Shown one piece after another: positions 33,706 through 46,126 of a stretch of DNA of 64,000 bases (the stretch's first letter is position 1; each line of letters begins with the position of its first letter). The stretch comes from Edaphochlamys debaryana (lineage: Eukaryota; Chlorophyta; Chlorophyceae; Chlamydomonadales), in the NCBI GenBank assembly GCA_016858145.1, contig JAEHOE010000017.1, forward strand, positions 1,116,001 to 1,180,000, written 5' to 3'. A program made the translations under genes and the position numbers. The notes beneath the pieces were generated by a model. That model was not told the origin of the DNA and did no database searches. It was given only the letters and a program-made list of their open reading frames with translations.

Positions 33706-35963
33706 ATGGGCTACGGAGACTATTCCTCGCGCAAGGTGAGCCAGCGCAGGCCATGGAGTGACAGGGGGCCAGTTGCGACGGGCTCCCGACGTCTGCTCCG
33801 CCCGCGCTCGCTCCACTGCCGCTGCCGCTGCGCTCTCCGCCCCCAACGCCCCAAGCAAGGGCCGCGCACCGCACCGCACCGCTCCGCTCCGCTCCTGTCC
33901 TCCGAGCGCCGGGGGCCGCCCCTCGACGCCCCCCGACCTCGCCTCCGCCGCAACGTCATGCCGAGGCCGCGACTCACCTTCACTTCCGCGCTCGGTCGCT
34001 CGCCGGAACGAGGCCGCTTCAGGGCCGTTGCAGCGGCGCAATGAGATTGGCACTGCTGGTGTCTAGCGGCGGCGCTGGCCGTACCCCGACTGCGTGTGGC
34101 CGCCACGCGCTAAGCCCGGACCCTCTCCTCCCTCTCCCCCTCCCCCCCAGTCCTCCCCCAAGTCCCGCTACACAGTGCTTGTGGACAACGTGAGCTCCAT
34201 GACACCCAAGTGAGGAGGGGGGACGGTAGAGGGGGGGAGGGGAGGGAGGGAGGTTTGGGGAGGGAGTCGGCGTGTGTGGCAAGTTGGGGGAAAGGGGGCA
34301 GAGGGGAAGCGAGTGCCATCGATGTGGGCTCCATGACACCCATGCGAGAGGAGGGGTGTTTTCGTGCCGCCGGGGGGCTGTCCGGGTGGGACCTGTACAG
34401 GCCCCAGTGCCAACACCACCCCTCAAAACCTCTTCCTGCACTCACCCTCCCCTCGGTCCCATTACATAATAAGGCGTGAGCTGGTCAAGGAGATGGAGCG
34501 CATCGCGGGCACCGTGCTGGCGGTGAGGGGGGGGGAGGGAACGGGGAGGGGAGGAAGGGGCGGGAGGGGGAGGGAAGGGAAGGAGCGGGGAGGGAAGGGA
34601 CGGGGAGGAAGGGGCGAGAGGGCCGCCACCAACGATCGCTCCTGCGGGCTTCTGTTCACTCTTCTCTATCCCAATGCCCCCCGCGTTCAGGCCACCAAGG
34701 ACGACCGCCGCAAGAGCGCCCTGGTGGAGTTCAGGCGCACCTCGTGAGCGGGGCGGGTGGTTGGTTGGTTGGCAGTTGGTAGTTGGCAGTTCCGCACCTC
34801 GTGAGCAGCGCCGGCGGTTGGGGAAGCAGCGTCAGTACGAGGCAGACCTTTCCCCCACCCTCTTTCCCCCTTCCCCCCCTCCCCCCTCCCCCCCCTCCCC
34901 CCCCCAGGGACTGTGACTACGCCTACCGCAAGGCCCACGGCACCCGTATGGACGGCCGGCGCTGGGAGGTGCGGTACGCCACCCGGGAGGACTTCAAGTG
35001 AGGGCGGAGCGGGGGCGCCAGGGGGAGGGGGAGGGACTTGGAGCAGAGGGAGTGGGAGGCACACGGGGCGGTGCGGCGGGCTGGGGACACGTCAGTGGCT
35101 GGAGGGCGGGGCGGTGCGGAGTGGAGCGCGGCGTGGCTCTGAAGGACGAGGCCACGCGCACTGCTGGGGTCATCTGGCCAGCGAGCATTCCCCTCCATCC
35201 CTCGCCGCGGCCCCCCTCCATCCTTCCCCCGCAGGGACTTCGGCTGGAAGTGGACCGAGGGGGGCGGCTACGAGAGCGACGAGGGGGGGGACCGCGACAC
35301 CACCGGCTTCAACCCCACCATATCCCCGCAGCAGGTGGGCCGCGTGCGGTCCGTCAGGGTGGGGAGGATCCCATGGGTGGCGTGGTTCGCCAGTGAGGAG
35401 ATCAGGGAGTTGCACAGGGGTGGGGGAGCGGAAGCCGTGCATGCATGCCGTGGGGTGGTTAGCACGTGCGGTAACCGTGTGGCAGGACTTGTGGCAGCCT
35501 TGGGGCTGCATCCTCTGCAGCCTCCCGGCCTGATGCAGGGTTGCCGCATGACGAACCGATTATGGCTCTTGACACACGCTTTGCACCGTCCTGCCCATCC
35601 CGCTCCATCCCCGCCCGGCCCCGGCAGCCGCCCAGCAGCGTCAAAGACCGCAGCAGGTAGGTGGGGGCTGGCGGGTGGGGGGCAAGCCCGGGAGGGGGCA
35701 AGCCCGTGAGGTGGGTCGCTTGGCCCCAGCGTTCAGCGCTGTGACCCCAGGGGTCCTTCATTGTAAACACCGAGGAGTGGCGGGTGACACGACTGGCTCC
35801 TGATGCCTTAAGCTTTCCTGTCGCACCTCGCCTCTCCCACTCGTGCCACCTTCCCCGCTCGACAGCGCCATTGCCCTTGCCTGTCCCCCTTCCAACCGCC
35901 AGGAGTCCCGTGGCCCGGCGGCGGTACTCCATGAGCCCCCAGCGTTCGGGCGGCTCTTACTAA
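33706..35963 (+). CDS. Small RRM-domain SR-like RNA-binding protein
   Basis: Eight short exons: 33706-33735, 34151-34209, 34474-34522, 34691-34743, 34908-34997, 35235-35334, 35628-35656, 35903-35963. The frame closes exactly at 156 aa. An RRM covers about residues 15-95: RNP2-like YTVLVDNV (17-24) and RNP1-like RKSALVEF (53-60). A helix around RELVKEMERIAGTVLA lies between them and RRWEVRYATREDF near the end. The C-terminal tail after residue 120 has the SR-type motif DRSRSP and RRRYS. Such proteins bind RNA and usually take part in nuclear pre-mRNA splicing or export; a specific orthologue is not assigned. The acceptor of exon 3 is an unusual AATAAG. Intron 7 carries the inverted dispersed repeat shared with GST2. 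Confidence 0.82.
35693..35776 (-). repeat. 84-bp dispersed repeat in RRM-gene intron 7 (inverted copy)
   Basis: This is the second copy of the element at 4965-5050, on the opposite strand. The reverse complement is identical except for a C run that is two bases shorter. It sits within an intron immediately after a donor site and is preceded by a short duplication of the motif GGGGGCAAGCCCG (about 35680-35707), suggesting local slippage at its border. Confidence 0.85.
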
Positions 35964-37149
35964 TGATGCGTCATCATCGTGGGCGTACGGGACGCTCGAG
36001 TACGGCTGGCGCCGGCAGAAGGCTGAATGGCTGGCTGTGCCTGCATGTGAATGAGAACTGATATGTTTACTTCAGTTGCGGAAGGCTGTTGGCGGCGTGC
36101 TGTGGGACTGCACCGGTTGCGAGACGTTTCAAGGCCGCAGGGTGAGGCGTGCTGTGGGCGAGGGCCTCTGGCTCCTTACGGCCGCCGAAAGGGCGGTGGG
36201 GTTGCGTGTTTCGTGAGGCCGCTGCACATTTAAGTGCACACGGGGGCCGGTGCCGGAGGTTGAGGGCGCTGGTGACTCTTGCTGGGTTGCTACAGACCTT
36301 GCACTGGCTGGCGACGATGTGCCAGGAGTTGTGGTCTGGGGAAAGCAAGTGGCGTGACTCACCCCATGCGACTCTTGCAGCCCCAGGCGGCAGTCCCAGG
36401 AGCACCTTGGGGCGCCCACGCTAGGCGTCTAGAAGTGCGCTCAGCCAAGCTCAAGCGCTTCGTCCACTGGTCCACCGTCCACCGGCAGCATGCCAGCACA
36501 TGTCAGCCCCCGACTACGTACGCGCCTGCTTGACAGCGCACCCCCTGACAACACGAAGTCCACCTGCCCTAGGGGGAGGCAGCAATTTATGTCAGTCAGC
36601 TTCACGATGTGCCACGAATTAGTCCAAGCACCATACGGGCAACAGAAGTGCATACGGGCAACAGAAGTGCAAACGGGCAGCAATTGGATGAAGCGCAGCC
36701 GAGAGCCCTCCCAGTACCGCACTCCGTCCGTTTCCTGCTGGCACCAGCATTGCACAAGGGCAGCAGCACTGGTATGGCAACACCGGTGTACATAATGGCT
36801 GTTCACAAGGTAGGGGTACAGAACGAAGCGCCGTCCCTGTCCCACATACAGTCCACTTATTCGAGTTATCCATCCAGTGCCCAGTGCCCACAACCTGTCC
36901 GCGCGCATATACCCGCGTGCAGACCGGTACAGTCATTGCTTTCCCACTCGGTACAACAGACCACGGCGTTGGCTCTGTGACGAAGCCCCACTAGTCCAAG
37001 CGGTCATTTCCCCATGGTCTCAATCGGTGTCGAGCATAAATCTCCCACGTCAGTCCGACTTGGCAACGCAGTGCTCCGTGCAATCAAGCCATAAAGGTTG
37101 AAAACATTATGAACGACACTGCTGCCCGGCTTGCCAAGTGCCAAGTGAC
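35964..37149. other. Interval between the RRM and MYND gene 3' ends
   Basis: These two convergent genes leave about 1.2 kb without a supported exon. Base composition is less GC-rich than in the genes. A short tandem repeat (units of about 19 bp, ATACGGGCAACAGAAGTGC) occurs at about 36643-36680. No TGTAA was found close to either stop. Some of the sequence could be old transposon remnant, but no coding or terminal structure supports that. Confidence 0.5.
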
Positions 37150-40100
37150 CTACCCCTGCTGCCCCCCGCTGGCCCCCGCCGCCCTGCCCGCGCACGTGTG
37201 CTTGTGCCCCGCCCGCCACGCCTCCTGCTGACAGGCCCGGCCGCAGTACTGCTCCACACCACAGCCGCCGCAGCGCCGGAGCTTGAGCTTGCCCTCGTGC
37301 TCAGCTGCAAAGTCGCCGCAACCCGGGTTGGCGCACAGCTTGAGCACTGCTGGGGGGTACAGGGGCCGGCCGGGCGGCAGGGCCCTCGCCACCACCGCCG
37401 CCAGCCGCCGCCGCAGCGCCTGCATCGCCTCCCACGGCCCTGGGCCCGCCAGCCGCCGACCCACATCGTCCGCCGCCGCCCTTGCCGCCGCCAGCGCTGC
37501 GCCTGGACCTGCGCCGCCTCCGTCAGCTTGCGCCGAGCTTGCGAGGTGTTGCAATGCCTCCGCCGCCACAGGGCAGAACGCCACTGCCTCCGCCCAGCCG
37601 CTGGGCCCCGGCTGTAGCAGGGCCAGTGCGGCGGGCTCGAGGGCAGGCTCCGCCGCCGCCACGTCTGCTGCCGCCGCGATGACGGCGGCGGCCGCCAGCG
37701 CGAGGGTCGGAGCGAGGAAAGGAAGGTGTGAGGAATGGTCGCCGGTGCCCCGTGGTCCCCATACGCATATACCGCTGCCGAAGGGTTGCTTTGCACCAGG
37801 CAAGAAACCGAGGGCCAGCTGTTTATCCTGCAAGTGTTCCGCCGGAGGTGAGATTGCACTGCACTGTGATACAGCCCGAAGCAGCTGAGCCGCCGCCGTC
37901 AGCAGCCGCCCCGGCTGGGCTGCGAGCAGCTCCGCCGCCGGGAGGTGCGCCACCGCCGCCTTCAGAGCCTCGACTGCCACGCATAGCTCTTGTGGCGCCT
38001 CGCAGCGGCTTTGTACGGAATTGCCGTACGCCGCGAGGGCCGCGGCACGGGCCTCCAGGCTCCGGGCGAGGCAGGGCAGGCCCCAGCGAGCGACCATCAC
38101 CATCGCCTCCAGGAGCTCTGCGGGGGCCTCGGAGCCCTGGGCCGTGCTGCTCCCGCCATCCCCACCATCTGTGCCCACAACGCTGCTGCCGCCAGCGGAG
38201 CCGCCCCCGTCGGCAGTGGGGACGCCCAGACAACCGCACAGGGCCGACGGCAGCCCGCCGGGGCCCAGGCCGGACCGGAGGATGGAGTGGACGGAGGTGA
38301 GGGGCAGGGCACCCTCGGGCGCTGCGCCGCCGGCCTCTCGCGCCTCCGCCGCCCACACCTCCCGCCGCATGAGCTTGGCGGCCGTGACCCACAGGCCCAG
38401 GTCCCGCACACCCGACCAGGGCGCCGCGGGCAGGGGCGGAGGCAGGCCTGTGCCGGCGGGAAGCTCGGGCTGACGGAGCCCGAGCTTAAGGCTGAGGAAT
38501 TCCGGCTGCACCTCCGCTCCACGGTCCCTCAAATTAGTCCTCATGCTGTCCAAATAGGCGTGCACGTCCAGGATCTTCTCTGACAAGAGTGCCTCCTGAT
38601 CAGCGGTAAGGCCGGACGCCGCTGCCTGCCTCCGCACGAGGCGCGCTCGAACGCTCTCCCCCGCCTGTGCCCGCAATTCTTGTGATGACCCCTTCCGCCA
38701 ACTCTTCGAAGCTCACGCGCCCCAGCTCTGCGTGTTGCAGCCACTGCAGCACCGCCTCCGCTTGGCCCTCGGGCGTCTGCGGGAGGCCCGCCGCCTCCGC
38801 AGGTGCCGCCACCGGCTCAACCCCCAGCCCCACCTCCGCTGGTTGAGCGCTCCCCAGGGCCTGCTTCAGAATGCCCTCGAGGAAGAGAGGGCATTCCTGG
38901 CCCAGAGCACCGCTCACCCAGACGCACACATGCTCCGCGGTCGCCGCAAGCCGCACCCCCGGCTGCTGGCCGGCCCACAGCACGCCGCGCAGGGCGGCGT
39001 CCAGGCAGCGTAGCAGCCCCACCCCAGCCAGCCGCTGGCAGGCCTCGCGGCGCAGGGGGTGCTCTACCACGGGTAGCGGGCGACCTGGCAGAGGAGGGAG
39101 GGGCGGGGGGTTTATCAAGACGGGGGCCCAGCAGCACACTTCCTTGCACTTGCCAAGGATGGCAAAGACGGGTCTCGTTGTACTGCAGTCACCAAACCTG
39201 GCCCAAGTCTAGCAGCAACCGGCAGTGCCTCACCCGCGTGCTCGGTCAGCCTCGCCTGGAGCAGGAAGAGCGGGTCAATTTGGCAGGACAGCTCCACCCT
39301 CGCGCAGATGTTCACGATGCACGTTGCTGCCGAGCCCAGGCAGCTCAGAGAGCGCGCGAGGCTGACGGTTATGGCGTACGACGCCTCGCGCAGTACCTGC
39401 CGTACAGGGCATGTGGCATCCGTGAGGCCAGGGGAAGGCACGAGCAGTACTGAGCGGGGACAGAACCACGCTTGACATGGCTGGATCACCAGAGGCTCAA
39501 AGGCCAATAGGCCTCACGCACCTCGGCACCTTCGTCCTGCAGCCAGTCGCCCGCGGCCGAGAAGTCAGCGGCCCAGCGGCCCAGCATCCCCACCGCATCC
39601 ACCACCCCCGCGCACGCCAGCTCCAGCACCGCAGGCGTCAGACCCATTGCCTCACGGGAGAGCCGCGGCACCGCGGCGTGCTGGGCAAGACCACCTCTCT
39701 CCTCCAGGTCAATAATCCCCAGGCAGCGAAGCAGCCCGCTGACTCCTTGGCTCCAGTCGCACGTCACCTCTGCGAGCTTCTCCACCTCGGTCATTTCCAC
39801 GCCCCACTCCCCCGCGTGCCCCTGGCCCCACGCGGCCCCGGAGCGGAGACGCGACTGCGCGCCCCGGAGGACCCAGGCCACGGCTTGGGGGTCGGGCAGC
39901 GAGGTGGGGCGAAGCGCGCACGCGACCAGTACGTAGAGCGAAGGGAAGTCCAGGAGGCCGTGGTAATACGAGGTGTCCCCTGACAGGGCGGGCCAGTCTG
40001 GGTGCAGGCTCGGCCAGCCCCCGCCAGGGAAGCCGCGGTCAGGGCGGCCGTTGCTGCCCATGCCGCCGCCGCCGCCCCTGCCGCCACCGCCGCTGGAGGT

Positions 40101-41255
40101 CCGGCTGCTGCCAGCAGCAGTGCTGCTGAAGGGGCCGCTGTCGACATCGCTGCCGCTGCCGCCGGCACTGGTTGTTGAGGCACCGCTCCCGCAACCGCGG
40201 CCGCTGGCAGCGCCGCTGCGGTCGCCTACATCCGTTGCCTCCGCTATTGCGGCGCTGCCGCTGCCCTGACCTTCCGCCGCCGCCGCCGGGCGGGCCGCTG
40301 CCGCCTCCCGTAGCAGCAGCAGCACCTCCGGCTCTGACAGCAGCCGCTCAGCGGCGGGGCGCGCGGAGGCGGCGCAAGAGGTGTGGTGACACACCAGAAG
40401 CTTGACTGCGAGGTCCAAGAACCCCAGCGCCTGGCCGAGCTGCATGGCCCCGGCGTCCACACCCCCGCCGGGGCCGCGGAGGGGCGGCGCCGGGGCGAGC
40501 AGGTAGGCCTTGCAGAGGGCGGGCAGCAGGCGGGAGGAGTGGAAGGCGCTGAGCATGGAGGCCGTGGCAGCGGCTGAGCGCCGGGCGGCCAGGCTGAGGT
40601 TAGATGCGCACAGGGTCCGCAGGAGCAGGCCCTGCGCTAGGTTGCAGAGGCGGTCCAAGAGCTCGAACCTCAAGTGGATAGTTTGTGCGCGGTCGTTGGG
40701 AGGCCGGCTGCTGATCGCCTCCGCCTCCGCCTCCGCCGTTGCCGCCGGCCCCGCCAGCGGCCATACGACAGTCTGCAGGACCCTCGCGGCCTGCTGCAAA
40801 GCCGGCAGCGTGCCCTGGAGCTGCTTAATCAGCTTGGTCGCATCGGCGTGGCTCGGTTGCGCACCGGGGTGCTCAGGAAGCGCGCTCGCAACGTTGGTGA
40901 GGAAGCGGACAAAGTGGCTCATTACCCCCAGACAGCTGTGCACGAAGACATATCGCAAACCGTCCGGCGTGACGGCTTGCGTGTGCCTGTCGAGGAGGGC
41001 GACGAATGTCGAGACCATACGGCCCACTTTGCTGACAAGGGCTTTCTGCGCCACAGGCCGTATCAGCTCAGGCTCCGGCAGCTCGTAAGCGGCATGCAAA
41101 CGCTCCAGCGCCTTGAACGCAGTACTCGCGGCGAGAACGAACCCAGCTGGCAAGCCTCGACGGTGTGCCAGGGCCAGGTGCTGTTCCACAGCCGCAACCG
41201 CGTCACGGTAGCGGTCTACAAGCAGTTGCGCTTGGCGCTGAGCTCTAGTTGGCAT
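37150..41255 (-). CDS. Large MYND zinc-finger protein
   Basis: Four exons: 41255-39522, 39396-39234, 39084-38717, 38664-37150. The frame closes exactly at 1259 aa. The C-terminus is a MYND zinc finger (about residues 1199-1247): CANPGC, CGGCGVEQYCGRAC, then HKHTC. This is the form common in volvocine MYND proteins, which usually mediates protein-protein contacts. The rest is a long helical, Leu/Ala-rich region with one Gly/Ser-rich linker (about residues 355-425) and no other recognised domain. Between exons 3 and 4 a 52-nt GT-AG intron (38716-38665) is needed to join the two frames; that is short for this genome, so a sequencing indel is the alternative. A less GC-rich stretch at about 37735-37890 may be an in-frame intron. 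The ATG at 41255 was chosen over one 75 nt upstream on codon bias. Confidence 0.82.
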
Positions 41256-41453
41256 TCTCTTGTATGGTTTACATGGCTTGCCGGGAACAGTTGTTATCCT
41301 GCTTCGCAGCTGGCTTCGAGTAGAAGTCAAGTACGCAGCAACGTCTGTGGACGTCCGCGCAAACGCCTTGTCGAGTTTCTCCGCCCGTACAGCCGTTATT
41401 ACGGACAGGCGTTTACCGCGCGTGTGATGCTAGCCCCGCCGGCTCACCCGCGA

Positions 41454-41930
41454 CACCCGCGCACCCTCGCGACCCACCCCTATTTACTGCTTGCCGACTT
41501 TGGGTGCTGCGGTGTCGGAACTGCTAGAAATGCTGCACTACGGCCCCCCTCCGCCTACCGTTAGGCGCCTGAAGGCCAGCACACAAGAGCTTCCTGCGTG
41601 CCAGAGGAGCTGCCGTGGCGTCCTAATCTACTTTCATCCGCGGCCGGAGTCGCTGCGCCCTGGTCAGCTGAGCTGGCGCAGCAAGGAGCCCATCTGCCTC
41701 GGCCCCTCTCAGCAGCCAGCCGCTGGACCTGAAGGCGGTCGAGAAGGCCAGGGAAATCCCCCGTGGCCCTCTCCCCAAGGGCCAGGCTTTTGGCTGCAAC
41801 GTCCAGGGCCAATGCGAGTCAAGACTCCCGGGCAAGCTAGCAGAGATCCCCGAGGGCCAGAGCCTTGGCTACAGCGTCGTGACTGGCCACGCGCAGCGGA
41901 GCGCGGGCTCCCCGGAGGCAGGGGACGAGA
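41454..41930 (+). pseudogene. Frameshifted duplicate of the first exon of the gene at 46.7 kb
   Basis: The block 41454-41930 matches 46752-47133 closely (about 240 nearly identical bases at the left end, including TATTTACTGCTTGCCGAC and CTTTCATCCGCGGCCGGAGT). It then carries an indel near 41705, which changes the frame relative to the parent, and an extra segment of about 90 bp that duplicates part of itself. None of the parent's later exons follow. It lies just upstream of the divergent MYND gene. The intact four-exon gene is at 46.66-48.46 kb, so this copy is read as a pseudogene fragment. Confidence 0.75.
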
Positions 41931-42331
41931 GGGGAGCCGGTTGCCAGCCTGGCGCCCCTCCCGAATCAAAGCACTTGCTCCACACATTCCTTGCCCACAT
42001 ATATACTCGTTCATAGGTGGTCATTGCGCCATTCGGCTGTGTAGGGCAGGCGCTGCCTACCCTGCAGCGACCTGCCCTCACCGAGCTCACCGTGGAACCC
42101 ACCGTGTGGTCCGTGTCACAGTGCACTGTGCGCCCCCGCGCTCTCAGAGCTCAGATACCGGTCAGCATGCGTAAGTGAACAGACACAGATTACTAGCCCC
42201 TTACTTGTCCCACCACAACGCAGATAGATACGCGACGCATGGCTTCACGCTCCACTCACATGACAGCAGGATACACCGTCCAGGTGCGCTGATGTGCCCT
42301 GGAGTCTGGGGCCGGCTCCGTCCAAGCAGCT
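41931..42331. other. Interval after the pseudogene fragment
   Basis: About 400 bp between the duplicated fragment and the stop of the SRCR gene. An open frame runs on from the duplicated block to 42174 but has no homologue at the parent locus, so it is not called as a gene. No TGTAA on the minus strand was found for the SRCR gene. Confidence 0.5.
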
Positions 42332-45300
42332 TCACAGCAGCTTCCGTCCCAGCAGAGCCAGCGCCAGCGCCGCGCAAGCCGCCACCACGGCTCCAGGTTG
42401 TGCCGCCGCTGTTGCCGCGCCCGGGTTGGAGTCGGTTAGCTTGAACTCGGGGTGGTTGACGCCGTTGGCCTGGGGAGGAGGGCATGCAACGGGGGGCAGC
42501 ACGGGTGACGCAGGCACGGGGGGTGGATGAGGTACCAAGGGTGCGCGGCACTGGCAAGGAGCGCGTTGACAGGTGGGGTACAGGCGCGGGTGAGGGGCAG
42601 GTCACGGCGCCCGTACGGCCCAAGTACGGCCGGCACGAGCCGCCATGTGCCCCTCAAGCAACCCAGCTCCTTCCTGCCTGCCCCCCGTAATCCTAGAGCG
42701 CCTGCAAGCTGCCGCCCACGCACCGGCGCCGTCCGGTTGAAGGCGCTTTGCTGGCACCAGATGACCGCCGGCCTGTCCTTGGGCGGGGGGTCGCCGCACT
42801 CTATCATGGGGATGTAGGCGTAGTCCTTGCACTGCGGAGGGAGGGAGGGGGGGTGTGAGGGAGGGAGGGAGGGAGGGGAGGGTGCAGGGCGTGAGGGAGG
42901 GAGGGAGGGAGCGCCGGGGCCATGAGAACTCTGGAGCAATGCCTGGCATCGCGCTCACGAATGCTCTCGGCCTGTCTCTATGCGGCTTAAACTTTGGCAC
43001 GGCGCGGCTCGGCTCGCAGGGGGGTTTACGTGAGCGCACAAGCAGTGGGCGAGCCCGCAGCTGTAAGCAACAACCCCTCAAGTCCCTCAATCTCTCTACT
43101 CCGACCACCTCACCCCACGTCTTCTGCAACCCCCGCCCCTCCTGCACAATACCAGTACCTGCGTCAGGGCCTTCTCCGTGCCGTTGCAGCCCTGGAGGTA
43201 GAGGCTGGGGAAGCCCACGGAGGTGCCGTTGGGGGGCTTGGCGCCTGGTGGGCAGGGGCAGGGGCCGTATCCGGGGCAGGGGTGCACATGGGAGGGTTGG
43301 AGGCCGGACGGAGAAGCGAAGAGGCGAGGCGGAGGGCGTGAGTCGGCACAGCCCTTGGGTGCATCGTGGGCCAAGGGCCGTGGTCACCGGCGCCGCGCAC
43401 GGGCACTGCTGCACCACGCCAGGCCCCAGCGCCCCTACAGCCCACATCCAGGTCCGGCTGGGCCCAGTCGGGCCCGGGCTTCAGCCCACTCCATCACTAT
43501 CCCGCAACTGCCGCGCTTAACGCTCTCGCCACTCCGGCGTGCCCCCCTGCCCTTCTCCCCCCTCCCCCCGCGGCCCCTCCTACCCAGCCAGATGGTGAGG
43601 TTGGTGGCGGCCCAGCCGGCGTCGTTGTCGCCCCCCAGCGGCGTGAAGCCCAGCTGCCGGCACACCACGCGGGCGGCCAGGGTGGTGATGAGCGAGGGGC
43701 ACACAGACACCCAGCCGCGGGCTGGTGGGCAAGCATGGGGGTGGGGGGCACGGGGCACGAGGTAGGTGAGGGGCAGGCACGGGGTGCTGCTGTTGCTGGG
43801 CAGCGTTGGGCAACGCACGTGCGCCCTCCCTGTGAGGAAGTTGGGCACTTGCGACAGGCGGTTAGGAAAACAGCTAGGGCTCCGGGCCTCACCTCCCGCG
43901 AAGACCTGCAAAATGCCCTCATGCTGGGGACTGGTGTAGAATTTGCTGCGAGGAGCAGCAGAGGGTGAGGAGTGCAGTCAGTCGGGTGTCTGACCGGGGC
44001 CCAACAGCCACTCCGCCGCGTCCCTAGTGGCTGAGCGAAGCGTCCATCCCTACCTAGCCATGTGGATTGTCCTGCGCAACTGCATGCCCCCGGCCCCCGC
44101 CTCCACCTGTGCCTCGGCGCCTCAACATCCCACCCACTTTCGTACCCAGGCCCCCTTCCCTTTCGCCCTTGTACCTGTCATAGGGCGCAAGCTCAATGTC
44201 TCCCTCTACCGGCGTGTAGTTGAGGGGGCGCATGGCAGTGGGCGGTCGAGGCGGCCGGGGCGGTGGCGGCGGCGAAGGCGGACTGGGCGGGTCGGGGTAC
44301 GCCAGCGTGTATGTGATCCTCTCTGCGGGACCCGAGCGAGGCAGGGCAAAGGGGACGGAGCAGGGGGACCAAGAGGGAGTGAGGAGATGAGCATATGGTG
44401 GGGCAAGGCGTGGCACCTCTGGCAAGACTACCTTCCCGGGGCGGGTCGCTGGGTCCAGCCCTGCCTCTTTGGCCTCCTCCAACCCACAGCTACAGGCATG
44501 CGCGCACGCACCGATCAGCCACTCGTAGGCGTTATTAGCGTCCAGGTAAAACCCGTCGATCTTCACACTCTGTGTGTCTGCATATGTACGGCACTTGGAC
44601 CCTGTACGGCGGATCGAGGGGGCACACAGCCCAGCACCTCAGCCAGAGCGCTGGTTGGCTGGCCGAACCCTACATATAGAACCTTCTGTAATGCGCTCTG
44701 CTGCAGAGCACGTGTGCGGCTCGGCGGGCCGAAGTGAGCTAGCCTTGGCGCCTTGGGCCCGGCCTTGACACCTGGGCCTGGTCCCGACGCCTGGGGCCCA
44801 TACCAGGTCCCTACCCACCCACGATGGTCCAGGTCGCGAAGCCGCTGCACGTGGGGGAGGGTAGGCAGAGGCATAGGGGCATGGATTAAAGCAAAGCGCA
44901 ATGCAGCGCAGAGCACGATGGCACGCTTGGCTGGGGCATGGGGCAGGGGCATGGGTGTCATGCACGACCGACTGTGCCGTCGACGCGACAATTTGTTGTG
45001 TTCGGTTGAGCGGGGTCCAGACCTGCGACTCTGCTCCCTCCTCAATGTTCGGCCTTGTATACACCGCGGATCTATCACAGCAGGGGACATTTCCAACCCC
45101 TCATCATTTCCCTACCCCAAACCCCCGGGGCCCTGCGCGTCCCTCCCCCGCAACGCACTCGTATGTGTAGTTGAGCACACCCAGAGTCGTTGCGTTGGCG
45201 CCAGGGTGGAAGCCGTCGGTCTCCCCCAGGCACGTGCTGTTCCGTGCGTCGTTCTCCTCCAGGACGCTGGTGATGAGCGCCCCCGTGGCGTCATCCGACG

Positions 45301-46126
45301 AGTAGCAGCGGGTGGTGGGCGCGCCACAAACTGTGAGGTTGTTGCTGGCGTTGTACGGCAACAGATTGGAGGGCGGCGTGAAGTTGAATGAGGCGAGGCG
45401 GTACAGCACCTCGGCTGAGACGAAGTCCGCTTGGGGCGCAACCCAACGGAGCCACAGGCCCTGTTATCAGGGTTGAGGGTGCAAGGGAGTGGAGGGGAAC
45501 ACGGGGCGGAGGGAAGAAGAGTGCAGGCTTTGACTGACGAGGAGCTTGGGGCACGCATTCTGGGCCGTGCGTGTGTGCTGTGTGTGTGGGGGGGGGGGGG
45601 GGAAGAGGAAAGCGCAGTGCAGAAAGGAGGGGGCCGGGGGCCGGGGCCCTCAACCAGGTCCTCCGTGGTGTGAGGTAGTGTGAACCCCCCTTCCTCGCCC
45701 CCCGCCCCCCCCCCCTTTCCCGCCCTTGCCCCCATTACCCCACTCACGACTTCCCTTCACTTGCACAGATCAGGTCCCCACCTTAGGAACGCGCAGCAAC
45801 TTGGTACAGCGTTGGGCATTCGCGCTAGCTCCCTCCAAGCTCTGCCAGCCTTCGCGGCAGCCGACCACTTCCGAACGTGCCGCTGGAGCCGCGCTCACAT
45901 TCAGCCCTATCCTGTCACTAGAATTCGTCCCGAACGTGAGTCGTAGTGACCCGAAGTCAACGCCGCTGAACGCAGAGTCGCTCAGCGGGCCTATTGGCTG
46001 CGCGTCGAACGTCATAACATAGTCTACAGTGTATGAGCGAGCTGGACCTAAGAGTATCGTCGCCACGAGCGCGACGCTGACGCCGATGCTGCGGCAGAAA
46101 TGCCGCGCTGGCGCTGCAGCGCCCAT
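42332..46126 (-). CDS. Secreted SRCR-domain protein, probably GPI-anchored
   Basis: Ten exons: 46126-45899, 45460-45159, 44844-44823, 44569-44512, 44322-44175, 43945-43893, 43721-43584, 43244-43159, 42831-42724, 42469-42332. The frame closes exactly at 426 aa. A signal peptide (hydrophobic core about residues 14-27, ending near PARSY) leads into an extracellular domain of about 170 residues with several N-glycosylation sites (NNLT, NST, NAT, NYT). A short Pro-rich linker (PPSPPSPPPPPRPP, about 214-230) resembles algal hydroxyproline-rich wall proteins. It is followed by a scavenger-receptor cysteine-rich domain (GILQVFA, then ARVVCRQLGFTPLGG, GCNGTEKAL, CKDYAY). The C-terminus is a hydrophobic run (AVVAACAALALALLG) ending almost at the stop, as in GPI-anchor signals. 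Exon 3 is a 22-nt microexon. A cell-surface or matrix role is inferred from the domains. Confidence 0.8.

Noticed and set aside
36619..36936. Cys/Val-rich minus-strand ORF
   Set aside because: It overlaps a short tandem repeat, has no codon bias and no start or splice context; chance open frame.
41491..42174. A complete gene at the 41.5-kb duplicate
   Set aside because: The frame diverges from the parent after about 70 codons because of an indel, and none of the parent's later exons are present.
45770..45898. Longer exon 1 of the SRCR gene using a donor near 45790
   Set aside because: Also phase 0, but the extra sequence has weak codon bias, whereas the GTGAGC donor at 45898 is strong.
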